Assembly: GCF_036231945.1 (NCBI RefSeq)
Contig: NZ_CP109599.1
Span: 1,798,001 to 1,862,000, forward strand
DNA: 64,000 nucleotides
Direction of reading: 5' to 3'
From: Streptomyces sp. NBC_01429
Lineage (GTDB): Bacteria > Actinomycetota > Actinomycetes > Streptomycetales > Streptomycetaceae
The notes beneath the pieces were generated by a model, which did not search any database, was not told where the DNA came from, and saw only the letters and a list, made by a program, of their open reading frames with translations. The translations under genes and the position numbers were made by a program. Shown here piece by piece: positions 23,828 to 32,733 of this stretch (positions are counted from its first letter, which is position 1; every line of letters begins with the position of its first letter).

Positions 23828-26707
23828 TCAGCTGCAGCCGCTGGTGGAACCGCAGCCCTCGCAGATGTAGCAGGATCCCGCCCGCTGCATCTTCGTACCG
23901 CAGGAGAAGCAGAGCGGCGCGTCGGCGCTGATGCCCAGCTGCATCTCGACCAGCTCGGCCGAGGTGTGCGCCTCCTTGGCCGCCGGGATGACGGCGGGCT
24001 TCGGCGCGGCCGGCTCGGGGCTGATGTGCGGAGCCGGACGGGACAGGCTCTCCACGTCGAGGCCGGCGTCGTCCAGGGACGGCTCGTACGAACCGGTGTC
24101 CAGGTGGCGCTGGCGCTCCTCGGCCGAGTGGATGCCGAGGGCCGAGCGGGTCTCGAAGGGCAGGAAGTCCAGCGCGAGACGGCGGAAGATGTAGTCGACG
24201 ATCGACTGCGCCATCCGTACGTCCGGGTCGTCCGTCATGCCGGCCGGCTCGAAGCGCATGTTGGTGAACTTCGAGACGTAGGTCTCCAGCGGAACGCCGT
24301 ACTGGAGGCCGACCGACACGGCGATCGAGAAGGCGTCCATCATCCCGGCGAGGGTCGAACCCTGCTTGGACATCTTGAGGAAGACCTCGCCGAGACCGTC
24401 GTCGGGGTAGGAGTTGGCGGTCATGTACCCCTCGGCACCGCCGACCGTGAAGGACGTGGTGAGACCGGGGCGGCCCTTGGGCAGGCGCTTGCGGACCGGG
24501 CGGTACTCGATGACCTTCTCCACCGCCTGGCGGATGGTCTCCTCGGCCTTCTCGGTGACCTTCTCCTCTTCCTTCTTCTTCGCGGAGAGGGGCTGGCCGA
24601 CCTTGCAGTTGTCGCGGTAGATCGCGAGCGCCTTGACGCCCATCTTCCACGCCTCGAAGTAGACCTCCTCGACGTCCTCGACGGTCGCGGTCTCCGGGAG
24701 GTTGACCGTCTTGGACAGCGCGCCGCTGATCCACGGCTGGATGGCCGCCATCATGCGGACATGGCCCATGGCGGAGATGGAGCGCTCCCCCATGGCGCAG
24801 TCGAAGACCTCGTAGTGCTCGGTCTTCAGACCGGGCGCGTCGACCACCACACCGTTCTCGGCGATGTGCGCGACGATCGCCTCGATCTGCTCCGCCTGGT
24901 ACCCGAGACGGCGCAGCGCCTGCGGCACGGTGCCGTTGACGATCTGCATCGAGCCGCCGCCGACCAGCTTCTTGAACTTGACCAGGGCGAGGTCGGGCTC
25001 CAGACCGGTGGTGTCGCAGGACATCGCGAGACCGATGGTGCCGGTGGGCGCGATGACCGACGCCTGGGCGTTGCGGAAGCCGTTCTTCTCGCCGAGGCGC
25101 AGCACGTCCTGCCATGCCTCGGTGGCGGCGGCCCAGACGGGGCCGTCGAGGTCGTCGACGCGCGCCGCGGTGCCGTTGGCGTCGGAGTGCTGCTTCATGA
25201 CGCGCTTGTGCGGCTCGGCGTTACGGGCGTAGCCCTCGTACGGGCCGACGACCGCGGCCAGCTCGGCGGAGCGGCGGTAGGAGGTGCCCGTCATCAGCGA
25301 GGTGATGGCGCCGGCCAGGCTGCGGCCGCCGTCGGAGTCGTACGCGTGGCCGGTGGCCATCAGCAGGGCGCCGAGGTTGGCGTAGCCGATGCCGAGCTGG
25401 CGGAAGGCGCGGGTGTTCTCGCCGATCTTCTGCGTCGGGAAGTCCGCGAAGCAGATGGAGATGTCCATCGCGGTGATGACCAGCTCGACGACCTTGGCGA
25501 AGCGCTCGGACTCGAAGGACTGGTGGCCCTTGCCGTCGTCCTTGAGGAACTTCATCAGGTTCAGCGAGGCGAGGTTGCACGAGGTGTTGTCCAGGTGCAT
25601 GTACTCGCTGCACGGGTTCGAGCCGTTGATCCGGCCGGACTCGGGGCAGGTGTGCCAGCGGTTGATCGTGTCGTCGTACTGGATGCCCGGGTCGGCGCAG
25701 GCCCACGCCGCCTCGGCCATCTTGCGGAAGAGGGTCTTGGCCTCGACCTCTTCGATGACGTCCCCGGTCATCCGGGCGCGCAGCCCGAACTTGGAGCCGG
25801 CCTCGACGGCCTTCATGAACTCGTCGTTGACCCGGACCGAGTTGTTGGCGTTCTGGTACTGGACGGACGTGATGTCATCGCCGCCCAGGTCCATGTCGAA
25901 GCCCGCGTCGCGCAGGGCGCGGATCTTCTCCTCCTCCTTCACCTTGGTCTCGATGAAGTCCTCGATGTCGGGGTGGTCGACGTCGAGGATGACCATCTTG
26001 GCCGCGCGGCGGGTGGCACCGCCGGACTTGATGGTGCCGGCGGAGGCGTCGGCACCGCGCATGAAGGAGACGGGGCCGGAGGCGTTGCCACCGGAGGAGA
26101 GGAGTTCCTTGGAGGAACGGATCCGGGAGAGGTTCAGGCCGGCGCCCGAGCCTCCCTTGAAGATCATCCCCTCTTCCTTGTACCAGTCGAGGATCGAGTC
26201 CATGGAGTCGTCGACCGACAGGATGAAGCAGGCGGACACCTGCTGCGGCTGGGGCGTGCCGACGTTGAACCAGACCGGCGAGTTGAAGCTGAAGACCTGG
26301 TGCAGGAGGGCGTAGGCCAGCTCGTGCTCGAAGATCTCTGCGTCGGCGGGCGAGGTGAAGTACTGGTGCTCCTCACCGGCCTTGCGGTACGTCTTCACGA
26401 TCCGGTCGATGAGCTGCTTGAGCCCGGTCTCCCGCTGCGGGGTGCCGACGGCCCCGCGGAAATACTTGCTGGTGACGATGTTGACCGCGTTCAGCGACCA
26501 GAAGTCGGGGAACTCGACGCCACGCTGCTCGAAATTGACCGAGCCGTCGCGCCAATTGGTCATGACGACGTCACGGCGCTCCCAGACCACCTCGTCGTAC
26601 GGATGCACGCCGGGGGTCGTGTGGATTCGCTCGATACGCAGACCCTTGCCGCCCTTGGCCCCCTTGGATCGGGTACCTCGCGCCGGGCCGCTCGCCGTCT
26701 CTGTCAT
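23828..26707 (-). CDS. nrdJ: Adenosylcobalamin-dependent (class II) ribonucleotide reductase
   Basis: Reduces ribonucleoside diphosphates to deoxyribonucleotides with vitamin B12 as radical source. 959 aa. The ATG at 26707 follows GGGAGG; an ORF extension is ignored. Landmarks: SFNSPVWFNVGTP, ACFILSVDDSMDSI, the active-site region NPCSEYMHLDNTSCNLASLN near residue 360 and PTGTIGLAMSCDT near 560. The last 30 residues form a Cys-rich module (CFSCGTKMQRAGSCYICEG, then CGS) for re-reduction of the active site or zinc binding. nrdR is 148 bases upstream on the same strand, so they probably form one nrdR-nrdJ operon, independent of oxygen supply. Confidence 0.96.
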   Translation of the reverse strand: MTETASGPARGTRSKGAKGGKGLRIERIHTTPGVHPYDEVVWERRDVVMTNWRDGSVNFEQRGVEFPDFWSLNAVNIVTSKYFRGAVGTPQRETGLKQLIDRIVKTYRKAGEEHQYFTSPADAEIFEHELAYALLHQVFSFNSPVWFNVGTPQPQQVSACFILSVDDSMDSILDWYKEEGMIFKGGSGAGLNLSRIRSSKELLSSGGNASGPVSFMRGADASAGTIKSGGATRRAAKMVILDVDHPDIEDFIETKVKEEEKIRALRDAGFDMDLGGDDITSVQYQNANNSVRVNDEFMKAVEAGSKFGLRARMTGDVIEEVEAKTLFRKMAEAAWACADPGIQYDDTINRWHTCPESGRINGSNPCSEYMHLDNTSCNLASLNLMKFLKDDGKGHQSFESERFAKVVELVITAMDISICFADFPTQKIGENTRAFRQLGIGYANLGALLMATGHAYDSDGGRSLAGAITSLMTGTSYRRSAELAAVVGPYEGYARNAEPHKRVMKQHSDANGTAARVDDLDGPVWAAATEAWQDVLRLGEKNGFRNAQASVIAPTGTIGLAMSCDTTGLEPDLALVKFKKLVGGGSMQIVNGTVPQALRRLGYQAEQIEAIVAHIAENGVVVDAPGLKTEHYEVFDCAMGERSISAMGHVRMMAAIQPWISGALSKTVNLPETATVEDVEEVYFEAWKMGVKALAIYRDNCKVGQPLSAKKKEEEKVTEKAEETIRQAVEKVIEYRPVRKRLPKGRPGLTTSFTVGGAEGYMTANSYPDDGLGEVFLKMSKQGSTLAGMMDAFSIAVSVGLQYGVPLETYVSKFTNMRFEPAGMTDDPDVRMAQSIVDYIFRRLALDFLPFETRSALGIHSAEERQRHLDTGSYEPSLDDAGLDVESLSRPAPHISPEPAAPKPAVIPAAKEAHTSAELVEMQLGISADAPLCFSCGTKMQRAGSCYICEGCGSTSGCS

Positions 26708-26855
26708 GCCGCCTCCCATATACGTACAAAAACGCCCTGAAGTGCCATGTTCTTCCCATGACACAGGGTGCTGTCTGGTGCCTGGGGCGCGCACGGAGCA
26801 CACCCGGGGCAGGTCTTTTTCGTCACCGCGGAGCGGCCGGGATCGAGCCGGCCGG

Positions 26856-27365
26856 TCAGTCCGCGGGGGTGGCGGGCACGGGGACCACACTGGCCCCGTC
26901 GACGCCGGATTCCTCTGAAGGGGGCCGCTCGCGCAGTTCCGCGACGGCGGCCTCGAAGTCTTCGAGCGAGTCGAACGCCCGGTACACGGACGCGAAGCGC
27001 AGGTAGGCGACCAGGTCGAGTTCCTGCAACGGGCCGAGTATGGCCAGTCCCACGTCGTGGGTGGTCAGCTCGGCGCTCCCGGTGGCGCGCACGGCTTCCT
27101 CGACCCGCTGGCCGAGCTTGGCGAGGGCGTCCTCGGTGACCGGCCGCCCCTGGCACGCCTTGCGCACACCGGAGATGACCTTGGTACGGCTGAAGGGTTC
27201 GGTCACGCCGCTGCGCTTGATCACCATGAGTGAAGCGGTCTCGACGGTCGTGAAACGGCGGGAGCAGTCGGGGCACTGGCGGCGGCGCCGGATGGACGTC
27301 CCGTCGTCGGTGGTGCGACTGTCGACGACCCGGCTGTCGGGGTGCCTGCAGAAGGGACAGTGCAT
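26856..27365 (-). CDS. nrdR: Transcriptional repressor NrdR
   Basis: ATP/dATP-sensing repressor of ribonucleotide reductase genes, 169 aa. The ATG at 27365 has AAGGAGGG upstream. The N-terminal zinc ribbon has [14 protein letters not shown] and CPDCSRRF with four Cys; the ATP-cone follows ([20 protein letters not shown], later [23 protein letters not shown]). The C-terminal extension after residue 150 is variable. Binding sites for its own product lie in the upstream region at 27478-27523. Confidence 0.96.
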   Translation of the reverse strand: MHCPFCRHPDSRVVDSRTTDDGTSIRRRRQCPDCSRRFTTVETASLMVIKRSGVTEPFSRTKVISGVRKACQGRPVTEDALAKLGQRVEEAVRATGSAELTTHDVGLAILGPLQELDLVAYLRFASVYRAFDSLEDFEAAVAELRERPPSEESGVDGASVVPVPATPAD

Positions 27366-27477
27366 GGCTACCAACCCTCCTTCACAGCGCGACTGAATAG
27401 CCCCGTCAGGGCCCGGAACGAGCCCCTCGAAGCGACCCCCAGCATAGGTGATGCCGTCCCCACCAAAAGACGGGGGC

Positions 27478-27492
27478 ACCACAACTTCTGGG
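27478..27492 (-). promoter_or_regulatory. Candidate NrdR box 1
   Basis: Read leftward, CCCAGAAGTTGTGGT. It matches box 2 at 12 of 15 positions and lies 31 bp away, three helical turns, the spacing reported for paired NrdR boxes. It sits 113 bases before the nrdR start. Confidence 0.7.
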
Positions 27493-27508
27493 TGGCTATG
27501 ACAATCCA

Positions 27509-27523
27509 ACCACTAGATCTGGG
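27509..27523 (-). promoter_or_regulatory. Candidate NrdR box 2
   Basis: Read leftward, CCCAGATCTAGTGGT. The core CTAG/AGATCT and its partner box 31 bp downstream fit the paired AT-rich palindromic boxes of nrd operons, though the match to the published consensus is from memory. Confidence 0.7.
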
Positions 27524-27794
27524 GTTTTATTGCACCCCAGGCCCCAGCGCGTGTCGCGCGTCGGGGCGGGCGGGCCGGGGTTTCGCCGTGGCTCGGCGGA
27601 CCGGCCACGAGAGTACGGGAAGGGCGCGGCGCCCCCGCTTCCGGGCCACCCGGTGGAAGACTGGCGGACGCGTCCGGGGCCGCGTCGGCGCCACACCCGA
27701 CCGGTACCGTGACGGCAGAGGCACAGCAGGTGCCGAACGACACGCCTATACACCCGGCCGACCACTCAAAGTAGGCACTCTTCGATTTTTCACT

Positions 27795-27808
27795 CGAACG
27801 TGTGTTTG
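27795..27808 (+). promoter_or_regulatory. SOS box (LexA operator) of lexA
   Basis: CGAACGTGTGTTTG matches the Gram-positive SOS consensus CGAACRNRYGTTYG at every specified position. It lies 64 bases before the lexA GTG, so LexA should repress its own gene. Confidence 0.85.
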
Positions 27809-27871
27809 GCGCAACCTTTCGAAAGCTACTACCGTTGTCCAGCCAGGGAGAACATTTCGAGAGGGGCCGAC

Positions 27872-28657
27872 GTGACCACCACCGCAGACAGTGCCACCAT
27901 CACTGCCCAGGACCGCTCCCAGAGCCGATTCGAGCCGGTGCATGCCATGAATGACGCAGTCATGAACCCGGAGGGTTCCAAGCCCACCCGCTCACTGCCC
28001 GGCCGACCTCCAGGAATCAGGGCGGACAGCTCCGGTCTCACCGACCGGCAGCGGAGGGTCATCGAAGTCATCCGTGACTCCGTGCAGAGGCGGGGCTACC
28101 CGCCCTCCATGCGGGAGATCGGCCAGGCCGTGGGCCTCTCCAGCACCTCATCGGTGGCGCATCAGCTGATGGCCCTGGAGCGCAAGGGCTTCCTGCGCCG
28201 CGATCCGCACCGGCCCAGGGCGTACGAAGTGCGCGGGTCGGACCAGCCGAGCACACAGCAGACGGACACGACCGGTAAGCCGGCCGCCTCGTACGTGCCG
28301 CTCGTCGGCCGGATCGCGGCCGGAGGGCCGATCCTCGCGGAGGAATCCGTCGAGGATGTCTTCCCCCTCCCCCGCCAACTGGTGGGCGACGGAGAGCTGT
28401 TCGTACTGAAGGTCGTCGGCGACTCGATGATCGAAGCGGCGATCTGTGACGGCGACTGGGTGACGGTCCGCCGCCAGCCCGTCGCGGAGAACGGCGACAT
28501 CGTCGCGGCCATGCTGGACGGCGAAGCCACCGTCAAGCGCTTCCGGCGCGAGGAGGGCCATGTCTGGCTGCTCCCGCACAACGCCGCCTACCAGCCGATT
28601 CCCGGTGACGACGCGACCATCCTCGGCAAGGTGGTGGCGGTCCTCCGGAGGGTGTGA
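27872..28657 (+). CDS. lexA: SOS repressor LexA
   Basis: Repressor of DNA-damage genes that self-cleaves when RecA is active. 261 aa from the GTG at 27872 (GAGGGG upstream). The N-terminal winged helix is [20 protein letters not shown] and [20 protein letters not shown], about 20-50 residues in. The cleavage site Ala-Gly is in [14 protein letters not shown]; the catalytic Ser is in [11 protein letters not shown] and Lys in ATVKRF. Actinobacterial proteins have the longer N-terminal tail seen here. A consensus SOS box precedes the gene. Divergent from nrdR, convergent with dinG. Confidence 0.97.
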   Translation: MTTTADSATITAQDRSQSRFEPVHAMNDAVMNPEGSKPTRSLPGRPPGIRADSSGLTDRQRRVIEVIRDSVQRRGYPPSMREIGQAVGLSSTSSVAHQLMALERKGFLRRDPHRPRAYEVRGSDQPSTQQTDTTGKPAASYVPLVGRIAAGGPILAEESVEDVFPLPRQLVGDGELFVLKVVGDSMIEAAICDGDWVTVRRQPVAENGDIVAAMLDGEATVKRFRREEGHVWLLPHNAAYQPIPGDDATILGKVVAVLRRV

Positions 28658-28684
28658 CCTCTCTTCGACACCCCTTCGACCCAC

Positions 28685-28722
28685 AGTTGCGGTACACGCC
28701 GGATCCCTCGTGTACCGCAACT
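28685..28722. terminator. Bidirectional terminator between lexA and dinG
   Basis: A 14-bp perfect inverted repeat, AGTTGCGGTACACG (28685-28698) with CGTGTACCGCAACT (28709-28722), loop 10, between the convergent lexA and dinG stops. Confidence 0.85.
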
Positions 28723-28753
28723 CTGCTCTCCGGGCACCCCCGCGGCTCCCGGG

Positions 28754-30724
28754 CTACCGCCCGTCGGCCACGGCAGCGGCGTCGATCGCGGCGAGCGACC
28801 TCCGTACCGTGTTGCGGTCCGTGGTGTACCAGAAGTCGGGCAGCGAGGCCCGCACGAAGCTCCCGTAGCGGGCGTTGGCCAGCCTCGGATCGAGTACGGC
28901 CACGACGCCCCGGTCCCCGCTCGCCCGTACCAGCCGTCCGGCGCCCTGTGCCATCAGCAGCGCGGCATGGGTCGCGGCCACCGACATGAAGCCATTGCCG
29001 CCCGCCTCCTCCACCGCCTTCTGGCGCGCGCTCATCAGCGGATCGTCGGGACGCGGGAAGGGAATCCGGTCCATCACGACCAGCTGCGAACTCGGCCCCG
29101 GCACATCGACGCCCTGCCACAGCGAGAGCGTGCCGAACAGGCAGGTCTTCGGATCGGCGGCGAACGCCTTGATCAGCTCGCCCAGCGTCTCCTCGCCCTG
29201 GAGCAGGATCGGCGCGTCCAGCCGCCCGCGCAGCTCCTCGGCGGCCGCCTGCGCGGCCCGCATGGACGAGAAGAGACCGAGCGTACGACCGCCCGCAGCC
29301 TCCACCAGCTCCGCCAGCTCGTCCATCATGTCGCCGCGCGAACCCTCCCGGCCCGGCGTGGCCAGATGGCGGGCGACGTAGAGGATCCCCTGCTTGCGGT
29401 ACTCGAAGGGCGAGCCGACATCGATACCCTTCCACTGAGGGACGTCATCGCCCTCGGTGCCTTCCGGCGCCAGGCCGAGCGAGGCACCCACCCCGTTGAA
29501 GTCTCCGCCGAGCTTCAGCGTGGCCGAGGTCAGGACCACGGAACGGTCCGTGAACAGCTTCTCCCTGAGCAGCCCCGACACGGACAGCGGCGCCACCCGC
29601 AGCGACGCGCCGAACCGGTCGTGCCTCTCGTACCAGACGACGTCCCACTCGGACCCGTTGGCGATGCGCTCGGCCACCCCGTGGATGGACTCGACGGAGG
29701 CGAGCGCCTGCTTGCGTACGACATCCTCGTCCTGCACGGACTTGTCCCGGGTCGAGCCGAGCGCCGAGATGACGGTGCGGGCCGCGTCACGCAGCGCCAT
29801 CAGCGCGTAGCCGAGGTCCTCGGGGATCTCCTCCAGCCGCCCCGGCAGGGCCAGTTCCATAACCCGTTCGAAGCTCTCGGACGCCGTCTGGAGCGCGTCC
29901 GCCGCCTTCTCGTTCACCAGCTTCGCCGAGCGGCGCACGGCGCGCTGCACCTGCCCCGGGGTCAGCTCTCCGGTGGCGACGCCGGTGACCCGGGAGACCA
30001 GCTCATGGGCCTCGTCGACGATCAGCACCTCGTGCTGCGGCAACACGGGAGCGCCCTCGATCGCGTCGATCGCGAGGAGCGCGTGGTTGGTGACCACGAC
30101 CTCGGCGAGCTTGGCGCGCTCGCGCGCCAGCTCGGCGAAGCACTCGGCGCCGTAGGCGCACTTCGTCGCCCCCAGGCACTCCCGCGACGAGACGGAGACC
30201 TGGGACCAGGCACGGTCGGAGACCCCCGGCGTCAGATCGTCGCGGTCCCCCGTCTCCGTGTCGTCCGCCCAGTCCCGCATCCGCAGCAGGTCCTGGCCCA
30301 GCCTGCTGGTGGGCGCGGCGGCCTCGAACTGGTCGAAGAGACCGTCGTCCTCGTCCTGCGGCACGCCCTCGTGCAACCGGTGCAGACAGAGATAGTTGGA
30401 GCGCCCCTTGAGCATGGCGAACTCGGGCCGCCGGCGCAGCAGTGGATGGAGCGCGTCGACCGTGCGCGGAAGGTCGCGTTCCACCAGCTGGCGCTGGAGG
30501 GCGAGGGTCGCCGTGGCCACCACGACCCGCTCGCCGTGTGCCAGGGCGGGCACCAGATAGCCCAGGGATTTACCGGTGCCGGTGCCCGCCTGGACGAGCA
30601 GATGGGACGGGGTGTCGATGGCCTCGGCGACGGCCTCGGCCATCGCGGCCTGGCCAGGCCGTTCCACGCCGCCGACAGAGCTGACGGCGGCGTGGAGGAG
30701 CTCGGGGAGTGATGGCTTCGTCAT
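28754..30724 (-). CDS. dinG: ATP-dependent DNA helicase, DinG/XPD-like
   Basis: 5'-3' helicase, 656 aa. Walker A QAGTGTGKSLGYLVPAL near residue 44; motif II IVDEAHELVSRV near 235. Four Cys for a 4Fe-4S cluster are spread as in XPD-type helicases: YLCLHR near 115, then ECLGATKCAYGAECFAE near 190, between motifs I and II. Motif VI MAQGAGRLVRASGDRG near 600. In Streptomyces dinG is placed beside lexA, as here. No SOS box is visible just upstream of 30724. Confidence 0.9.
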   Translation of the reverse strand: MTKPSLPELLHAAVSSVGGVERPGQAAMAEAVAEAIDTPSHLLVQAGTGTGKSLGYLVPALAHGERVVVATATLALQRQLVERDLPRTVDALHPLLRRRPEFAMLKGRSNYLCLHRLHEGVPQDEDDGLFDQFEAAAPTSRLGQDLLRMRDWADDTETGDRDDLTPGVSDRAWSQVSVSSRECLGATKCAYGAECFAELARERAKLAEVVVTNHALLAIDAIEGAPVLPQHEVLIVDEAHELVSRVTGVATGELTPGQVQRAVRRSAKLVNEKAADALQTASESFERVMELALPGRLEEIPEDLGYALMALRDAARTVISALGSTRDKSVQDEDVVRKQALASVESIHGVAERIANGSEWDVVWYERHDRFGASLRVAPLSVSGLLREKLFTDRSVVLTSATLKLGGDFNGVGASLGLAPEGTEGDDVPQWKGIDVGSPFEYRKQGILYVARHLATPGREGSRGDMMDELAELVEAAGGRTLGLFSSMRAAQAAAEELRGRLDAPILLQGEETLGELIKAFAADPKTCLFGTLSLWQGVDVPGPSSQLVVMDRIPFPRPDDPLMSARQKAVEEAGGNGFMSVAATHAALLMAQGAGRLVRASGDRGVVAVLDPRLANARYGSFVRASLPDFWYTTDRNTVRRSLAAIDAAAVADGR

Positions 30725-30762
30725 AGCCCGACCACCCTACGGGGCCCCGCTGACAACGGTGG

Positions 30763-32625
30763 TCAGTCGCCCGAAAGCCGGACGGCGAGCGGGTTGGGAA
30801 CGGTGCCCCGCACGGCGGCGTGCGGCCGCTCCGAGCGGTCGCGGTAGCCGTCGAGATGCAGCCGGTTCCGGTTCAGGCACAGCCGCTCGATACGGGGCGT
30901 GAGCAGGTCGAATGTCTCGAAGCGCTCCTTCAGCTCCGGGAACCGGGCCTGGTGGTGGAGGATCTCCGCCCGTACGAGGGACCAGAAGTCGTCCTCGGAG
31001 ACCCCCAGCTGCTCCTGGCACAGCGGCGCCAGGTAGCGGAAGACGCCGACGAAAAGCCCTGAATGGATGAACTGGGTGAGGAAGGCGGGCTCCTCTGTAA
31101 GGAGGATCTCCTTCACGTCGTCGGGCATGTCGTCGTGCTCGGGCAGCGGCCTGGCACTGATGTTCACGTCGTCGACGAAGTCCTTGATCGCCAGCCGTAC
31201 CGGCACGTCCTGGTCGTCGAAGACCACGATGGCGTTCTCACCGTGCGGGGAGAAGACGGTCCCGTAGCGGTAGAGGAAGTGCAGCAGGGGCGGCAGGAGC
31301 GCGGCGAAGAGGCGCTGGAGCCACTCGCCGGGGGCGAGTCCGGAGCGTTCGACGAGTTCGGCGGTGAACGCGCGGCCCGCCGGATCCGTATGGATGAGGG
31401 AGGCGAGGGTGCGGGCGCGCTCACCCGGGGCGAGCCGGGTGTGGAGGGGCTCGCGCCAGATGGCGCCGAGCAGCTCCTTGTACTGGTACGGGACTTCGGG
31501 AAGCCGGTCGTAGAGGGGGTGTTCCACGGTCACGGAGGCGACCTCGCCGAGCAGGATCACCCGGCACGCGTCGCGCAGGAAGGGGTCGGCGTCGCGGATG
31601 CCGTGCATCCACGCGGTGACGGCGGGGGCCGCCAGGGTGCGTTCGGTGGGCAGTCCGCGCCAGACGAGGGTGTTGAGGATCGACAGCGGCAGTTTGACCG
31701 TGTGCCGGTCGGGCCGCTCGATGTTGAGGAACGTACGGATGGACTGCTGCGGCAGTCGCAGATCGCCGTCGGTGGGGAGCGGGACGATCGCTCCCTCGGC
31801 TATCGCGGGTGCGTAGAGCTGGACCAGGACCTCGTCCCACTGCCAGGGATGCACCGGCAGGTAGAGGTACCCGGCCGGGTCCAGGCCCCGGTCGCGCAGC
31901 ACGGAGTCGAAACGCTCGCGCACATGATCGTCGAGTTCGACGGCGTACAGCCGGTCGGGGACGTCGAGTGCGGGGACGCCCCGGTAGGCGGCGAGAGAGG
32001 TGCTGGCGGCGATCCACGGGATCCTGGCCGGGGTGCGGGCCTCGGGTGCCCAGCGGTCCGTGTCGGTGGCGGAGAAGCCCACCCTGCCCTTGTTGAGGAC
32101 GATCCAGGGGTGACCGGTCTGGTGTCCTTCGAGTTCCGCGTAGTCCAGGTCCGCGAGCTTCGCGGCGGTGAGCGCGGTGTGGGCGAGCTTGGCATCGGCG
32201 GCGAGGGTGGTGGTCAGTTCCCGTACGAGGTGGCCCAGGGTCGCGCCGTCGAGGCCGAGCAGCCGGCGGGAGAGCAGCAGGAAGCGCAGGGGGTCGGTGA
32301 AGGCCCGGCCGTCGCACGCGAGGGAGTCGGAGTCGACGCGCCAGCTGCCGTAGGAGCCGCGTGCGGCGCGGAAGGTGAGCGTCTCACCGCCGTCGAGCGT
32401 CAGGGAGTAGTGGTCCTCGGCGGTCCCGGGATCGGGGGCGGGATCAACCAATTCCTCGTACGCGAACTCCCCAATCATTTTGGCGAGAAGTGGACCGCTT
32501 GCCCGGCTCCAGGCATGGGCGTTCAGCTCGGGTGGGGAGAACAGAACGGACGGATCCACCGCGGGATCGGCGGATATGGGGCCGGTGGGACCGGCGGAGT
32601 CATGAGTGGCAGGGGACGTTGACAC
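30763..32625 (-). CDS. NIS siderophore synthetase, IucA/IucC family (second of two)
   Basis: ATP-dependent condensing enzyme (620 aa) that joins a carboxylate such as citrate to an amine. The GTG at 32625 has GAGGAG upstream. Family landmarks: HQTGHPWIVLNKGRVGFS near 165, LPVHPWQWDEVL near 260 (the family PxHPWQ) and IRTFLNIERPDRHTVKLPLS near 295, GENAIVVFDDQDVPVRLAIK near 470 (GEN motif). All core motifs are intact. It is the last gene of the cluster and the same strand as the rest. With the other synthetase it could add two arms to one substrate. Confidence 0.9.
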   Translation of the reverse strand: MSTSPATHDSAGPTGPISADPAVDPSVLFSPPELNAHAWSRASGPLLAKMIGEFAYEELVDPAPDPGTAEDHYSLTLDGGETLTFRAARGSYGSWRVDSDSLACDGRAFTDPLRFLLLSRRLLGLDGATLGHLVRELTTTLAADAKLAHTALTAAKLADLDYAELEGHQTGHPWIVLNKGRVGFSATDTDRWAPEARTPARIPWIAASTSLAAYRGVPALDVPDRLYAVELDDHVRERFDSVLRDRGLDPAGYLYLPVHPWQWDEVLVQLYAPAIAEGAIVPLPTDGDLRLPQQSIRTFLNIERPDRHTVKLPLSILNTLVWRGLPTERTLAAPAVTAWMHGIRDADPFLRDACRVILLGEVASVTVEHPLYDRLPEVPYQYKELLGAIWREPLHTRLAPGERARTLASLIHTDPAGRAFTAELVERSGLAPGEWLQRLFAALLPPLLHFLYRYGTVFSPHGENAIVVFDDQDVPVRLAIKDFVDDVNISARPLPEHDDMPDDVKEILLTEEPAFLTQFIHSGLFVGVFRYLAPLCQEQLGVSEDDFWSLVRAEILHHQARFPELKERFETFDLLTPRIERLCLNRNRLHLDGYRDRSERPHAAVRGTVPNPLAVRLSGD

Positions 32626-32671
32626 GAGGACTCCTCGGGTGGGAATCGATACGGGGTCGAGCGGTGCGGGT

Positions 32672-32716
32672 GACGAGTGCGGTGCGGACGAGTGCGGTGC
32701 GGACGAGTGCGGTGGG
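32672..32716 (-). repeat. Three 15-bp tandem repeats before the second NIS synthetase
   Basis: Units GACGAGTGCGGTGCG at 32672-32686 and 32687-32701 are identical; the third at 32702-32716 differs at one base. They lie in the short gap between the acetyltransferase stop and the start of the next gene, so they may affect transcript structure or translation of the downstream gene. Confidence 0.85.
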
Positions 32717-32733
32717 AGCGGGAGCGCGACCGG

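Larger units (their letters stand above)
27366..27794. other. nrdR/lexA divergent intergenic region
   Basis: About 500 bases between the start codons. The nrdR side (27478-27523) carries two NrdR-like boxes. The lexA side ends in an SOS box. The middle (27546-27780) shows no gene or repeat I can support; small ORFs there lack ribosome sites and codon bias. Confidence 0.7.

Noticed and set aside
26708..27365. Cobalamin riboswitch upstream of nrdR-nrdJ
   Set aside because: No B12-box-like element was recognised here; regulation fits NrdR boxes better. Class Ia nrdAB, not class II, is known to carry a riboswitch in this genus.
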